A stretch of DNA of 64,000 bases from contig JAFQIY010000016.1 of assembly GCA_017415165.1 (NCBI GenBank), forward strand, positions 124,001 through 188,000, given 5' to 3'. A program made the position numbers and the translations under genes. The DNA is from Oscillospiraceae bacterium (lineage in GTDB: Bacteria; Bacillota; Clostridia; Oscillospirales; Ruminococcaceae). A model generated the notes under the pieces. That model was not told the origin of the DNA and ran no database searches. It saw nothing but the letters and a program-made list of their open reading frames with translations. Positions 7,367-14,745 of the stretch are shown one piece after another (positions within the stretch are counted from its first letter, which is position 1; every line of letters starts with the position of its first letter).

Positions 7367-10300
7367 ATGAAAAAAATGCTGTTTCGCAACACGCTCAGAA
7401 GCGTGAAAAATACCAAAAGCCGTTTTATTGCAATTATGGCAATTATTGCAATCGGCAGCGGCTTCTTTGCAGGCGTTAAGTCGGCAGGCCCCGATATGAA
7501 GCTGAGTGCCGCAGATTATCTTCACAAGCAGGCACTTGACGATTTTCACATTGTTTCCGAGCTTGGTATGGACGACGAGGACGTTGCCGCCGCTGAAAAG
7601 CTGGGAATTGCTGACGAGATTTACGCAGGTTACTCCGCTGATTTGATGTTCAGCGCACTTGACGGTGCAGAAAAAATCATCAAGGTTTATTCATACAACC
7701 CCGACAGCGGCATAAGCAAGCCCTACATAACCGAGGGACGTCTGCCTGAAAAGGCTGGGGAAATCTTCATTGATGAAAAACTGTTCAGCAATGCGGTTGC
7801 TGAAATGGGCGGAACAATGTCCCTGCATACTGGTGATGACCGTGAACTTGAAGATATGCTCAATTCAAGCGGTTATACTGTTGTTGGCAAGGGACTTCTC
7901 CCCCGTTACGTTTCCTTTGAACGTGGCACGACTACAATCGGTAACGGTTCAATCGACGGCTGGGCACTTGTTCCTGAGGAAAATTTCACTTACGAAGTTT
8001 ACACGGATATGTACCTGAGCATTGCCGAGGCTGACGGTGTTGACCCGTACAGCGATGAGTACGAGGACATTATTTCCCGCAGCACTGACATTCTTGAAGC
8101 ATTTGCAGAAAAGCAGATTGAGCATAGAAAATCTGTTATTACCGATGAAGCCTACGTTGAAATCAACGATGCAAAGGCTGAATTGGAGGACGGAAAAAAG
8201 GAACTTGCCGATGCTGAAAAGAAAATTGAGGACGGTAAGAAAGAGCTTGCTGATGCTGAAAAGGAGATTGCTGACGGCAAAGCACAGATTGAAGACGGCG
8301 AATCTCAGATTTTCGATGCAATGGAAGCCTTTGAGGGCTGTGTACGAACAGAACAGCGGCTCAAACAGATTATTTCCGATTATGAAACAAATGCTGCTGA
8401 CAGCAATGAAGCCAATGAACGCATAGATGAACTCAACGAAGAATTCTTTACTGTTGACGAAACATTAAAACAGCTTCTGACAGGATATATAATGATGCCT
8501 GCCGCTTATGATGACGGTACAAAGGTAATGGCAAAACAGGGAATTGACCAGTATATTACCGCAATTCACGAACAGGCTGATGAGATTTCACTGCAAATAT
8601 CAGAAGCACAGGAAGAAATTGACAACGCAAAACAGGAACTTTCCGACGGCGAAAAAGAAATTGCAGATGCAAAACAGGAAATTGCTGACGGTGAAAAGGA
8701 AGTAGCCGATGCAAAGGTGGAAATTGCCGATGCGGAAAAGGAAATTGCCGATGCCGAAGCTGAACTTGCAGAAGAACTTGACGGTGCGGAAATGTACGTT
8801 TTTGACCGTGATATGTACCCTGCATACGCAAACTATGCTGAGGACTGCGAGCGAGTTGACGCAATTGCCGCTGTGTTCCCGATTTTCTTCATTCTTGTTG
8901 CGGCACTTGTTTGCTGTACAACAATGACCCGAATGGTTGAGGAACAGCGTACACAAATCGGCACGCTGAAAGCCCTCGGCTACAGCCGTTTTTCCATTAT
9001 CGGGCAGTACATTATATATGCACTTGCGGCAAGTATTCCAGGCACGCTGATTGGTCTGCTGATTGGCTTCAACACCATTCCTGCAATCATTTACGAGTGC
9101 TACCACGCAATGTACAATCAGCCTTACATTATTGCACCTTTCCGCTGGGATTACGCAATCGGCTGTGCTGTTGCGGCTTGTCTTTGCACGGGTCTTTCCG
9201 CACTTTTCGCAAGCCGTCAGGAACTTGTTTCCGTACCTGCACAGCTTATGCGTCCGAAGCCGCCGAAGGAAGGCAAACGAATACTTCTGGAGCGTATCAC
9301 GTTTATTTGGAAACATCTGAAATTCACAACAAAGGTTACTTTCAGAAATCTGTTCAGATACAAGGCACGTCTGCTTATGACCGTTATCGGTATCGCAGGC
9401 TGTACGGCACTTCTTCTCACAGGGTACGGCTTGCAGTATTCGGTAACATCTATTGTTGACAAGCAGTACGGCGAGGTGTTTCAGTACGACTCAATGGTTA
9501 TACTTGATACAAATGCTGACGATGAAGCTTACGCTTCTGTGGTGCAGGATTCACTTGACACGGGTGTTATTTCCGAACAGCTTTTTGCGTTGCAGGAAAC
9601 TCACGATGCTGCAAATTCAAGCGGTGAGGATGTTGAAACCTACATTCTTGTACCTGAAAATTATGCTGAACTGGACAAGTTCATTGACCTGCACAACCGT
9701 GTGTCAGGTGAAACCTACGAACTTGGAGAAAGCGGCGTAATAATCGGCGAAAAGATTTCCCGTATGCTTGGTGTGCAAGCAGGAGACGAAATTCATTTCA
9801 ATGAGGGACATCCTCTCAGGGTTGCTTCTGTGTGCGAAAACTATACCTTCAATTATGTGTTTATGAGCCGTGCCGATTATGAAAAGGCAGGCTTTGAGGA
9901 CGAATTCAGAAGCAATATAATCCTGCAGAATATGAATGACCTCAGCAAGGAAGACGTGCTTTCAACAAAGCTTGTTGGCAATGAATCTGTGCTGACTGTT
10001 CAGTTTTCATCAAACGGCGGTGACAAATTCCGCGACCTTGTAAGCAGTCTGTCAATGATTATCGTTGTTGTAATCGTTGCGGCAGGTGCACTGGCATTTG
10101 TTGTTCTGTTCAACCTTTCAAACATAAACATAAACGAGCGTGTAAGAGAGCTTGCAACTATCAAGGTGCTCGGCTTCTACGACGGAGAGGTTGCGGCATA
10201 TGTATACCGTGAAAATGTACTTCTGACTCTTATGGGTACGGGTGCGGGACTTGTTCTCGGAATTTTCCTTGAAAAGTTTGTCGTGCACACCGCTGAGGTT

Positions 10301-10450
10301 GACTCGGTAATGTTTGCACCTGAAATTCCGCTTTACTGCTTCCTTGCGGCAGCGGCACTGACCGTACTCTTTGCAGTGGTCGTAAATATCACACTCTATT
10401 TCAGACTCAAGAAAATTGATATGGCAACTTCCCTTAAAGCGATTGAATAA
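7367..10450 (+). CDS. FtsX-like ABC transporter permease with extracellular coiled coils
   Basis: 1027 residues from ATG 7367 (AGAGGT about 8 bases upstream); an in-frame ATG at 7340 would overlap the ATPase gene. One N-terminal membrane helix (FIAIMAIIAIGSGFFAG) precedes a large outer domain. Two coiled-coil stretches at about residues 261-315 and 404-471 repeat variants of DAEKEIADGKKE. Then come two FtsX-type membrane bundles (from about 500, and the final quarter), the second holding NININERVRELATIKVLGF, the typical cytoplasmic coupling helix. This is the type VII, mechanotransmission-like permease of the upstream ATPase. Substrate or partner unknown; similar permeases control cell-wall enzymes or resist antimicrobial peptides. 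Confidence 0.9.
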   Translation: MKKMLFRNTLRSVKNTKSRFIAIMAIIAIGSGFFAGVKSAGPDMKLSAADYLHKQALDDFHIVSELGMDDEDVAAAEKLGIADEIYAGYSADLMFSALDGAEKIIKVYSYNPDSGISKPYITEGRLPEKAGEIFIDEKLFSNAVAEMGGTMSLHTGDDRELEDMLNSSGYTVVGKGLLPRYVSFERGTTTIGNGSIDGWALVPEENFTYEVYTDMYLSIAEADGVDPYSDEYEDIISRSTDILEAFAEKQIEHRKSVITDEAYVEINDAKAELEDGKKELADAEKKIEDGKKELADAEKEIADGKAQIEDGESQIFDAMEAFEGCVRTEQRLKQIISDYETNAADSNEANERIDELNEEFFTVDETLKQLLTGYIMMPAAYDDGTKVMAKQGIDQYITAIHEQADEISLQISEAQEEIDNAKQELSDGEKEIADAKQEIADGEKEVADAKVEIADAEKEIADAEAELAEELDGAEMYVFDRDMYPAYANYAEDCERVDAIAAVFPIFFILVAALVCCTTMTRMVEEQRTQIGTLKALGYSRFSIIGQYIIYALAASIPGTLIGLLIGFNTIPAIIYECYHAMYNQPYIIAPFRWDYAIGCAVAACLCTGLSALFASRQELVSVPAQLMRPKPPKEGKRILLERITFIWKHLKFTTKVTFRNLFRYKARLLMTVIGIAGCTALLLTGYGLQYSVTSIVDKQYGEVFQYDSMVILDTNADDEAYASVVQDSLDTGVISEQLFALQETHDAANSSGEDVETYILVPENYAELDKFIDLHNRVSGETYELGESGVIIGEKISRMLGVQAGDEIHFNEGHPLRVASVCENYTFNYVFMSRADYEKAGFEDEFRSNIILQNMNDLSKEDVLSTKLVGNESVLTVQFSSNGGDKFRDLVSSLSMIIVVVIVAAGALAFVVLFNLSNININERVRELATIKVLGFYDGEVAAYVYRENVLLTLMGTGAGLVLGIFLEKFVVHTAEVDSVMFAPEIPLYCFLAAAALTVLFAVVVNITLYFRLKKIDMATSLKAIE

Positions 10451-10465
10451 GGATAGGTGTTGTAA

Positions 10466-11710
10466 ATGAAATCATCTTACGAAAAAGAAAAAATAATAAG
10501 CATAGTTATCATTGCTGTATCGGTAATTATAATGGCGGTTGTGGGTGCAATCATTATTATAAATCACGGCAAATCCGATGAAACCCCAAACAATGAACTT
10601 ATGCCCGATATTGTCGGCTACAGCTTCAATGAGGTACAGGCGTGCTACGAAAGATTTTTCATACTTGAAGCAATCGGTGAGGATTACTCCGATAAATTTG
10701 CGGAGGGAGCAATTCTTTCACAGGACATTGCTGTCGGTACACCTTACGAAAAAGGTAACACAACTGTCAAGGTAACCGTAAGCAAAGGCGTCAAGCCTGT
10801 CGAAACAACAGCGCCCGTAACCGAGCCAATTGTAACAACTACAGTTGAAACAGAGCCGCCGAAGGTTGACGGACCGATTGACAATCCTGCCGCTGCATTT
10901 GAAACAAATTTCCCCTCCTATGCGTTGGATATTGCTACCTACGACCTTGAAATTCCTGATGGCAGGGGCACGGAAATCATCAACGAGCTTTACAGTCTTA
11001 TGCGTGCCCACGGCGCTGACGCAGGTTTCCTCTACTACAACCCTGAAAACGGCGGAAGTGTTGAATACAATGCTGATGAGCGTTTTTCCTCAGGAAGCAT
11101 CATCAAGGCGATTTACGCAAGAAGCATTCTCGGCGCAGGAATTGACCTTTCAGCCGAATATGAAATGACTGAGGAACTGCTCAACAGCCAATACGAGCTT
11201 GTGAATGATGAGCCTGTGGGAACAATGTTCACCGCCGAAGAACTCATCCGTGCAGCAATTGTACAAAGCAACAACACAGCATATAAAATGCTTTATCATT
11301 ACATCGGGTACACGGATTTTAATGAGTACGCAAAATCACTCAATCTTCCTCAGCGTATGACTGACGATAACTACTGGTTCAGAATGACTTCACGTCAGAC
11401 AGCGGCTTACTTCAAGGACATATATTACTTTATTGACCGGCACGTAAACGGTGAACTTATGCTTGAGTGTATGGCAAATTCTGAATACCGTGAAATGTTT
11501 TCTGCAGCACTGCCTGATAAGACGGTTGCTGAAAAATACGGATATCTGCCCCAGGAGGATTTTTACACACTTGGCGATGCAGGCATAATTTACGACGATG
11601 ACTCAGCCTATATCCTTGTTGCCTACGTCCGCGGCACAGGCACAAATCTTAACACTGAGTTCTTCCGTGAAACAGCGGCACTTGTAGATGAGCTTCACGA
11701 ATTACTGTGA
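10466..11710 (+). CDS. Membrane-anchored PASTA-domain serine hydrolase (class A beta-lactamase/transpeptidase-like fold)
   Basis: 414 residues. A single N-terminal membrane helix (about 10-32) places the rest outside. Residues about 46-112 resemble a PASTA domain (MPDIVGYSFNEVQ through TTVKVTVSKG), followed by a Thr/Pro-rich linker and, from about 165, a domain with S211-I-I-K214 (SxxK) and S268-N-N270 (SxN), the first two motifs of penicillin-binding serine enzymes. A KTG-like third motif is not clear (PDKTVAEKYG is the nearest), so it may be a peptidoglycan sensor or a diverged enzyme. It starts 15 bases after the permease and belongs to the same operon. Confidence 0.75.
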   Translation: MKSSYEKEKIISIVIIAVSVIIMAVVGAIIIINHGKSDETPNNELMPDIVGYSFNEVQACYERFFILEAIGEDYSDKFAEGAILSQDIAVGTPYEKGNTTVKVTVSKGVKPVETTAPVTEPIVTTTVETEPPKVDGPIDNPAAAFETNFPSYALDIATYDLEIPDGRGTEIINELYSLMRAHGADAGFLYYNPENGGSVEYNADERFSSGSIIKAIYARSILGAGIDLSAEYEMTEELLNSQYELVNDEPVGTMFTAEELIRAAIVQSNNTAYKMLYHYIGYTDFNEYAKSLNLPQRMTDDNYWFRMTSRQTAAYFKDIYYFIDRHVNGELMLECMANSEYREMFSAALPDKTVAEKYGYLPQEDFYTLGDAGIIYDDDSAYILVAYVRGTGTNLNTEFFRETAALVDELHELL

Positions 11711-11814
11711 TAATGCCAAAGATTAACAGTGTATTTTTTACCATTTTATTAATTTATTGTGCATAACGTCAAAAAATCTTATTAAAATTTTATTTTGTTT
11801 ACTATTAATAATGT

Positions 11815-11843
11815 TTGACTATTTTAAGAATTTATGTTATAAT
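11815..11843 (+). promoter_or_regulatory. Sigma-A type promoter for the SHOCT-protein gene
   Basis: TTGACT (11815-11820), 17-bp spacer, TATAAT (11838-11843), in an AT-rich stretch before the ATG at 11884. Confidence 0.75.
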
Positions 11844-11883
11844 ATTTTACAGTTAATTATTATACGAAAGTGGTGTTATTTCG

Positions 11884-13074
11884 ATGGATAATCAGGCAAG
11901 TATGTACAGCGAGAAAAAACTTGCTTATTTTGAAACGGTTTACAGAGAGTCTAAGCTCTCCAAACCGCAGGATGTTAACATAACTGTTACAGCTAATCAT
12001 ATATACGGTGTTGCATATATCTGCGAACAGCAGGGTATTATTGAGGAAGACCCTGTTTATTCCCGTTTCAGCTGTGGTCTTGAGGAAATCACAAAGATTT
12101 ATATCAACAATAACAACAAGATGAATCCTATTTACGTTCAGTGCGATGATACTTCCAAGAATGTTATCAACCGTAAGAGAATTATTCTCCCTTGCTTCCC
12201 TGATAACGATGCCATCATCAAGGTTATCAACGAAGCAAAGGCTGAGGTTGATGAAAAGCTTGAAAAGCAGCGTGAAATGGAAAAAAATCAGAAAATCAAG
12301 CAGCTTGAAGCACGCCGCAGAGCTCAGGACGATGAGTTCGAGTCCTTAACAAGCGGCTGGAATGAAATCAAGGCAGAGAAGCCTGCACCTAAGGTTGAAT
12401 CTAAGCCTGCTCCTGCACCTGCACCAAAGGCTGAGCCTAAGCCTGCTCCAGCACCTGCTCCTAAGGCTGAACCTAAGCCTGCTCCTGCACCTGCTCCTAA
12501 GGCTGAGCCTAAGCCTGCTCCTGCTCCAGCGCCACAGGTTGAACCTGCTCCATCTGCTGTTTCTGTTGAAGATATTCTCGGACTTGACGATATTCTCGGC
12601 ATCAAGCACGAAGCACCATCAGCTGCACCTGTAGCTGCTATGGAGGTTGTTGATGAAATTCCTGATGAACAGGCTATCGAAGCAATCCCTGAAGCAGTTG
12701 TTCAGAAAGACCCTGACGAAATTGAAGCAGTTGAAATTCCTGCTGAAATTCCTGATCCAACGCCCAAGGCTGAGCCTGTTAAGGAAAAACCTGCACAGAC
12801 AATTGAAGAAATTGATACTGCAGCAGAAATCGCAAGAAAGCTTACACCTAAGGCTGCACCAAAGCGTACAGCTGCTCCTAAGGAGGAAAAGGTTGAGGTT
12901 AAGCCTGAGCCGAAGAGAGAAATCAATGTTATTTCTGACGATGTTGCAGAACATATGACTCTTGACGATTTCGAAACAGCTGTAAAGAAGCTTAAAGCAA
13001 TGTTTGACAACGGAATGATTTCCGAGGGCGAATTTGCCGCTGAAAAGAAGAAGCTTCTCAAGCATCTCTATTAA
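11884..13074 (+). CDS. Repeat-rich protein with C-terminal SHOCT-like domain
   Basis: 396 residues with no signal peptide or membrane helix, so probably cytoplasmic. The N-terminal part (1-115) is folded-looking and resembles a small beta-rich binding module; I do not recognise its family. A charged helix (118-155) leads into four 12-residue units of the type PKAEPKPAPAPA (residues 169-216), then an acidic Ala/Pro/Glu-rich linker. The last 35 residues (LDDFETAVKKLKAMFDNGMI to KKLLKHLY) match the short C-terminal SHOCT oligomerisation motif. Function unknown; a scaffold or regulated oligomer is possible. Own promoter and terminator. Confidence 0.7.
   Translation: MDNQASMYSEKKLAYFETVYRESKLSKPQDVNITVTANHIYGVAYICEQQGIIEEDPVYSRFSCGLEEITKIYINNNNKMNPIYVQCDDTSKNVINRKRIILPCFPDNDAIIKVINEAKAEVDEKLEKQREMEKNQKIKQLEARRRAQDDEFESLTSGWNEIKAEKPAPKVESKPAPAPAPKAEPKPAPAPAPKAEPKPAPAPAPKAEPKPAPAPAPQVEPAPSAVSVEDILGLDDILGIKHEAPSAAPVAAMEVVDEIPDEQAIEAIPEAVVQKDPDEIEAVEIPAEIPDPTPKAEPVKEKPAQTIEEIDTAAEIARKLTPKAAPKRTAAPKEEKVEVKPEPKREINVISDDVAEHMTLDDFETAVKKLKAMFDNGMISEGEFAAEKKKLLKHLY
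12388..12531 (+). repeat. Four tandem 36-bp units inside the SHOCT-protein gene
   Basis: Four in-frame 36-bp units encode PKVESKPAPAPA followed by three PKAEPKPAPAPA. The units differ mainly at third codon positions. Copy number is likely to vary between strains. Confidence 0.85.
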
Positions 13075-13082
13075 TACATATC

Positions 13083-13108
13083 AAAGCCGTACTTTTGTAC
13101 GGCTTTTG
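13083..13108 (+). terminator. Intrinsic terminator after the SHOCT-protein gene
   Basis: Stem AAAGCCGTAC/GTACGGCTTT with a TTTT loop, followed by TTGTGTT. Confidence 0.75.
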
Positions 13109-13114
13109 TGTTAT

Positions 13115-13146
13115 ATAAAGAAAACGGACACCCGAAAGTGTCCGTT
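13115..13146 (-). terminator. Intrinsic terminator for the minus-strand gene at 13161-14165
   Basis: Stem AACGGACAC/GTGTCCGTT (13123-13131 with 13138-13146). Read on the minus strand it is followed by TTCTTTATAT, so it ends the converging transcript. Confidence 0.65.
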
Positions 13147-13160
13147 AATTTTATGGTATG

Positions 13161-14165
13161 TTAATATCTCTGCAAGGTTTCAAGTGCTTCTTTTAGAGCA
13201 AACTTTTCAGCACTACCTTCAGGTGCAGCTTCGTATTGTGCCCTGATACGTTCAATAGCTTCATTCATTCGTCCGCTTGATGCTTTGCTGAAATCATCAG
13301 CATCAAACTCATCATCATCACCGTTATCATCAATAACAGCACCTGATAAGTCGATGTTTGCACCAAATGGTACCTTTTCAAGAATTTTTTTCAGCATACG
13401 TCCGCTGCTGATTACAGCGCCTGAAAGGTCAATGTTTCGCCAAGAACCAAAGCTGTTGAAATTTTCGCCTGTTTCCAAGGATTTGTTTCGTTCAGTCCAC
13501 CACTGTTCATAAGTCAAATCTTCCAGTTCAGCGTAAGCATCATTTTCAAGTGCAGACATAAATCTTGCAACAGCGTGCTGTGCTATGATAAGAAAAGTAA
13601 CATTTCCCGTTTCGCCCGTTGTGAATGGAATTTCATACACACGGAGCAAACCGCTTTCATCACGCTTACTTAAAACAGGCTTAAAACGGCTCTTATCAAG
13701 CGGATAAGTAAATCTGTCATCCCAATTGTTATCCTCAAACATAATAAATTGAGAAACAGCATCATTCGTATCATTATGTCCGCCTGTCATCGCAAAACGA
13801 AATACATAATCCGTGTTAGGTTCAAGCTGTTTAGTGCTTTTAATCTGAGTCCAAGACCAGTTCCAGTCGCCGATTTCGTACATCTCAACAACTTTACCAT
13901 TCTTATCATTGACAACCATTCTGCTGCCGACATTGGAATCACAGGTTGAGTCAAACTTGAATTCTCTTGCATTAAAATTTATAACATTACTCATAATAAA
14001 ATCCTCCATATTTTCAGGAGCATGAGTATGCCTTTGCAAAAGACGGATTTCACAGTCTGAGACATACTCTGCCCGACCGTTTTTAACCAGTCCCTTTGCC
14101 CTTTTGGGGTAAGTCCGACCGATTTCTTTTCCGAATTCATCTGTGACAATTACGTTTTTTTCTAT
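13161..14165 (-). CDS. Unknown protein with N-terminal YPKRAKGLVK-type domain; start codon apparently ATA
   Basis: The N-terminal 40 residues (NVIVTDEFGKEIGRTYPKRA, then KGLVKNGRAEYVSD) are a small basic module I recognise from many Clostridia proteins but cannot assign a function. From about residue 58 a second region begins MSNVINFNAREFKFDS with several Trp/Asp-rich strands (EIGDWNWSW). The C-terminus repeats NIDLSGAVI twice. The promoter at 14237-14265 starts transcription near 14230, so the upstream TTG at 14231 cannot be the start. The best ribosome binding site (AAGGGGGAG) lies 6 bases before an ATA at 14165. A second good site (GGAGG, 8-base spacing) serves ATG 13994. Translation may start at either one or both. 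Confidence 0.6.
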   Translation of the reverse strand: MEKNVIVTDEFGKEIGRTYPKRAKGLVKNGRAEYVSDCEIRLLQRHTHAPENMEDFIMSNVINFNAREFKFDSTCDSNVGSRMVVNDKNGKVVEMYEIGDWNWSWTQIKSTKQLEPNTDYVFRFAMTGGHNDTNDAVSQFIMFEDNNWDDRFTYPLDKSRFKPVLSKRDESGLLRVYEIPFTTGETGNVTFLIIAQHAVARFMSALENDAYAELEDLTYEQWWTERNKSLETGENFNSFGSWRNIDLSGAVISSGRMLKKILEKVPFGANIDLSGAVIDDNGDDDEFDADDFSKASSGRMNEAIERIRAQYEAAPEGSAEKFALKEALETLQRY

Positions 14166-14236
14166 GGGTTTCTCCCCCTTTGCCGTGATATTTAATTGTG
14201 TGCTGTTTTTTGTTATGGGTGCCGTCCCCAAGAACT

Positions 14237-14265
14237 ATTGTAGCATATTTCAGATAATTTGGCAA
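14237..14265 (-). promoter_or_regulatory. Sigma-A type promoter for the minus-strand gene
   Basis: On the minus strand TTGCCA (14265-14260), 17-bp spacer, TACAAT (14242-14237). Back to back with the rnpB promoter. Confidence 0.65.
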
Positions 14266-14305
14266 GAGATTTTACCACAAAATATTATTTGACCACTTGT
14301 ATAAC

Positions 14306-14334
14306 TTGACAACCATACCCCAAAATGCTATAAT
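14306..14334 (+). promoter_or_regulatory. Consensus sigma-A promoter of rnpB
   Basis: Perfect TTGACA (14306-14311), 17-bp spacer and perfect TATAAT (14329-14334). The predicted start at about 14341 coincides with the first base of the RNase P RNA. Confidence 0.9.
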
Positions 14335-14340
14335 AACCTT

Positions 14341-14687
14341 GCGAGTAAGCTATGCGGTTGAAAACTGACTTATCATCAGCTTTAGGAAAGTCCGAGCATC
14401 ACAGAGCAGGGTAGCTGCTAACGGCAGCCGAGGGCGACCTTAGGGACAGTGCAACAGAAATATACCGCCAGATTTTCTGGTAAGGATGGAAAGGCGAGGT
14501 AAGAGCTCACCAGAGTGCGGGAGACCGTACTGCTATGTAAACCCTACCCGATGCAACGTCATTTTGGAACAATACGTTATTGTCTGCTCGGCAGGCGTAT
14601 TGCAAAGACGGCTTGAGCATTTCGGCAACGATTTGCCTAGATAGATTTCCGCACACGACAAAACTCGGCTTATCGGCTTAGTCGCAT
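14341..14687 (+). ncRNA. rnpB: RNase P RNA (catalytic RNA of tRNA 5' processing), type A-like
   Basis: The ends pair as helix P1 (GCGAGTAAGC at 14341 with GCTTAGTCGC at 14676-14685, one mismatch). Conserved core blocks occur in the right order: GGAAAGTCCGAGCATC, ACAGAAATATACCGCC, GGTAAGGATGGAAAGG, AGAGCTCACCAG, GCCTAGATAGAT and ACTCGGCTTATCG. About 347 nt, normal for the molecule. With RnpA it removes 5' leaders from precursor tRNAs. Start set by the promoter and P1; the 3' end is good to a few bases. The 578 bases between the flanking genes hold this RNA, its promoter and a terminator. Confidence 0.95.
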
Positions 14688-14698
14688 TTAATAAAAAC

Positions 14699-14745
14699 AA
14701 ACAGAACCGTTTCCTATTGTTCAGAAAACGGTTCTGTTTTTTATT
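14699..14745. terminator. Bidirectional terminator between rnpB and the solute-binding protein gene
   Basis: A 12-bp stem (AACAGAACCGTT with AACGGTTCTGTT) with TTTTTTATT on the plus side and an A-rich stretch on the other side, giving a U-rich tail on the minus strand. It can end rnpB and the converging gene. Confidence 0.75.

Noticed and set aside
12388-12531. CRISPR-like regular repeat
   Set aside because: Units are contiguous without spacers and stay in frame with the coding gene.
12324-12609. Gly/Ala- or Arg/Ser-repeat minus-strand frames
   Set aside because: They are antisense readings of the tandem Pro/Ala/Lys repeat in the SHOCT-protein gene.
14166-14231. TTG at 14231 as start of the YPKRAKGLVK-domain gene
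   Set aside because: The promoter places the transcript start at about this base, and no ribosome binding site precedes it.
14250-14340. tmRNA or 6S RNA as an alternative to RNase P RNA
   Set aside because: All RNase P core blocks and P1 pairing are present; no tRNA-like ends or tag reading frame are seen.
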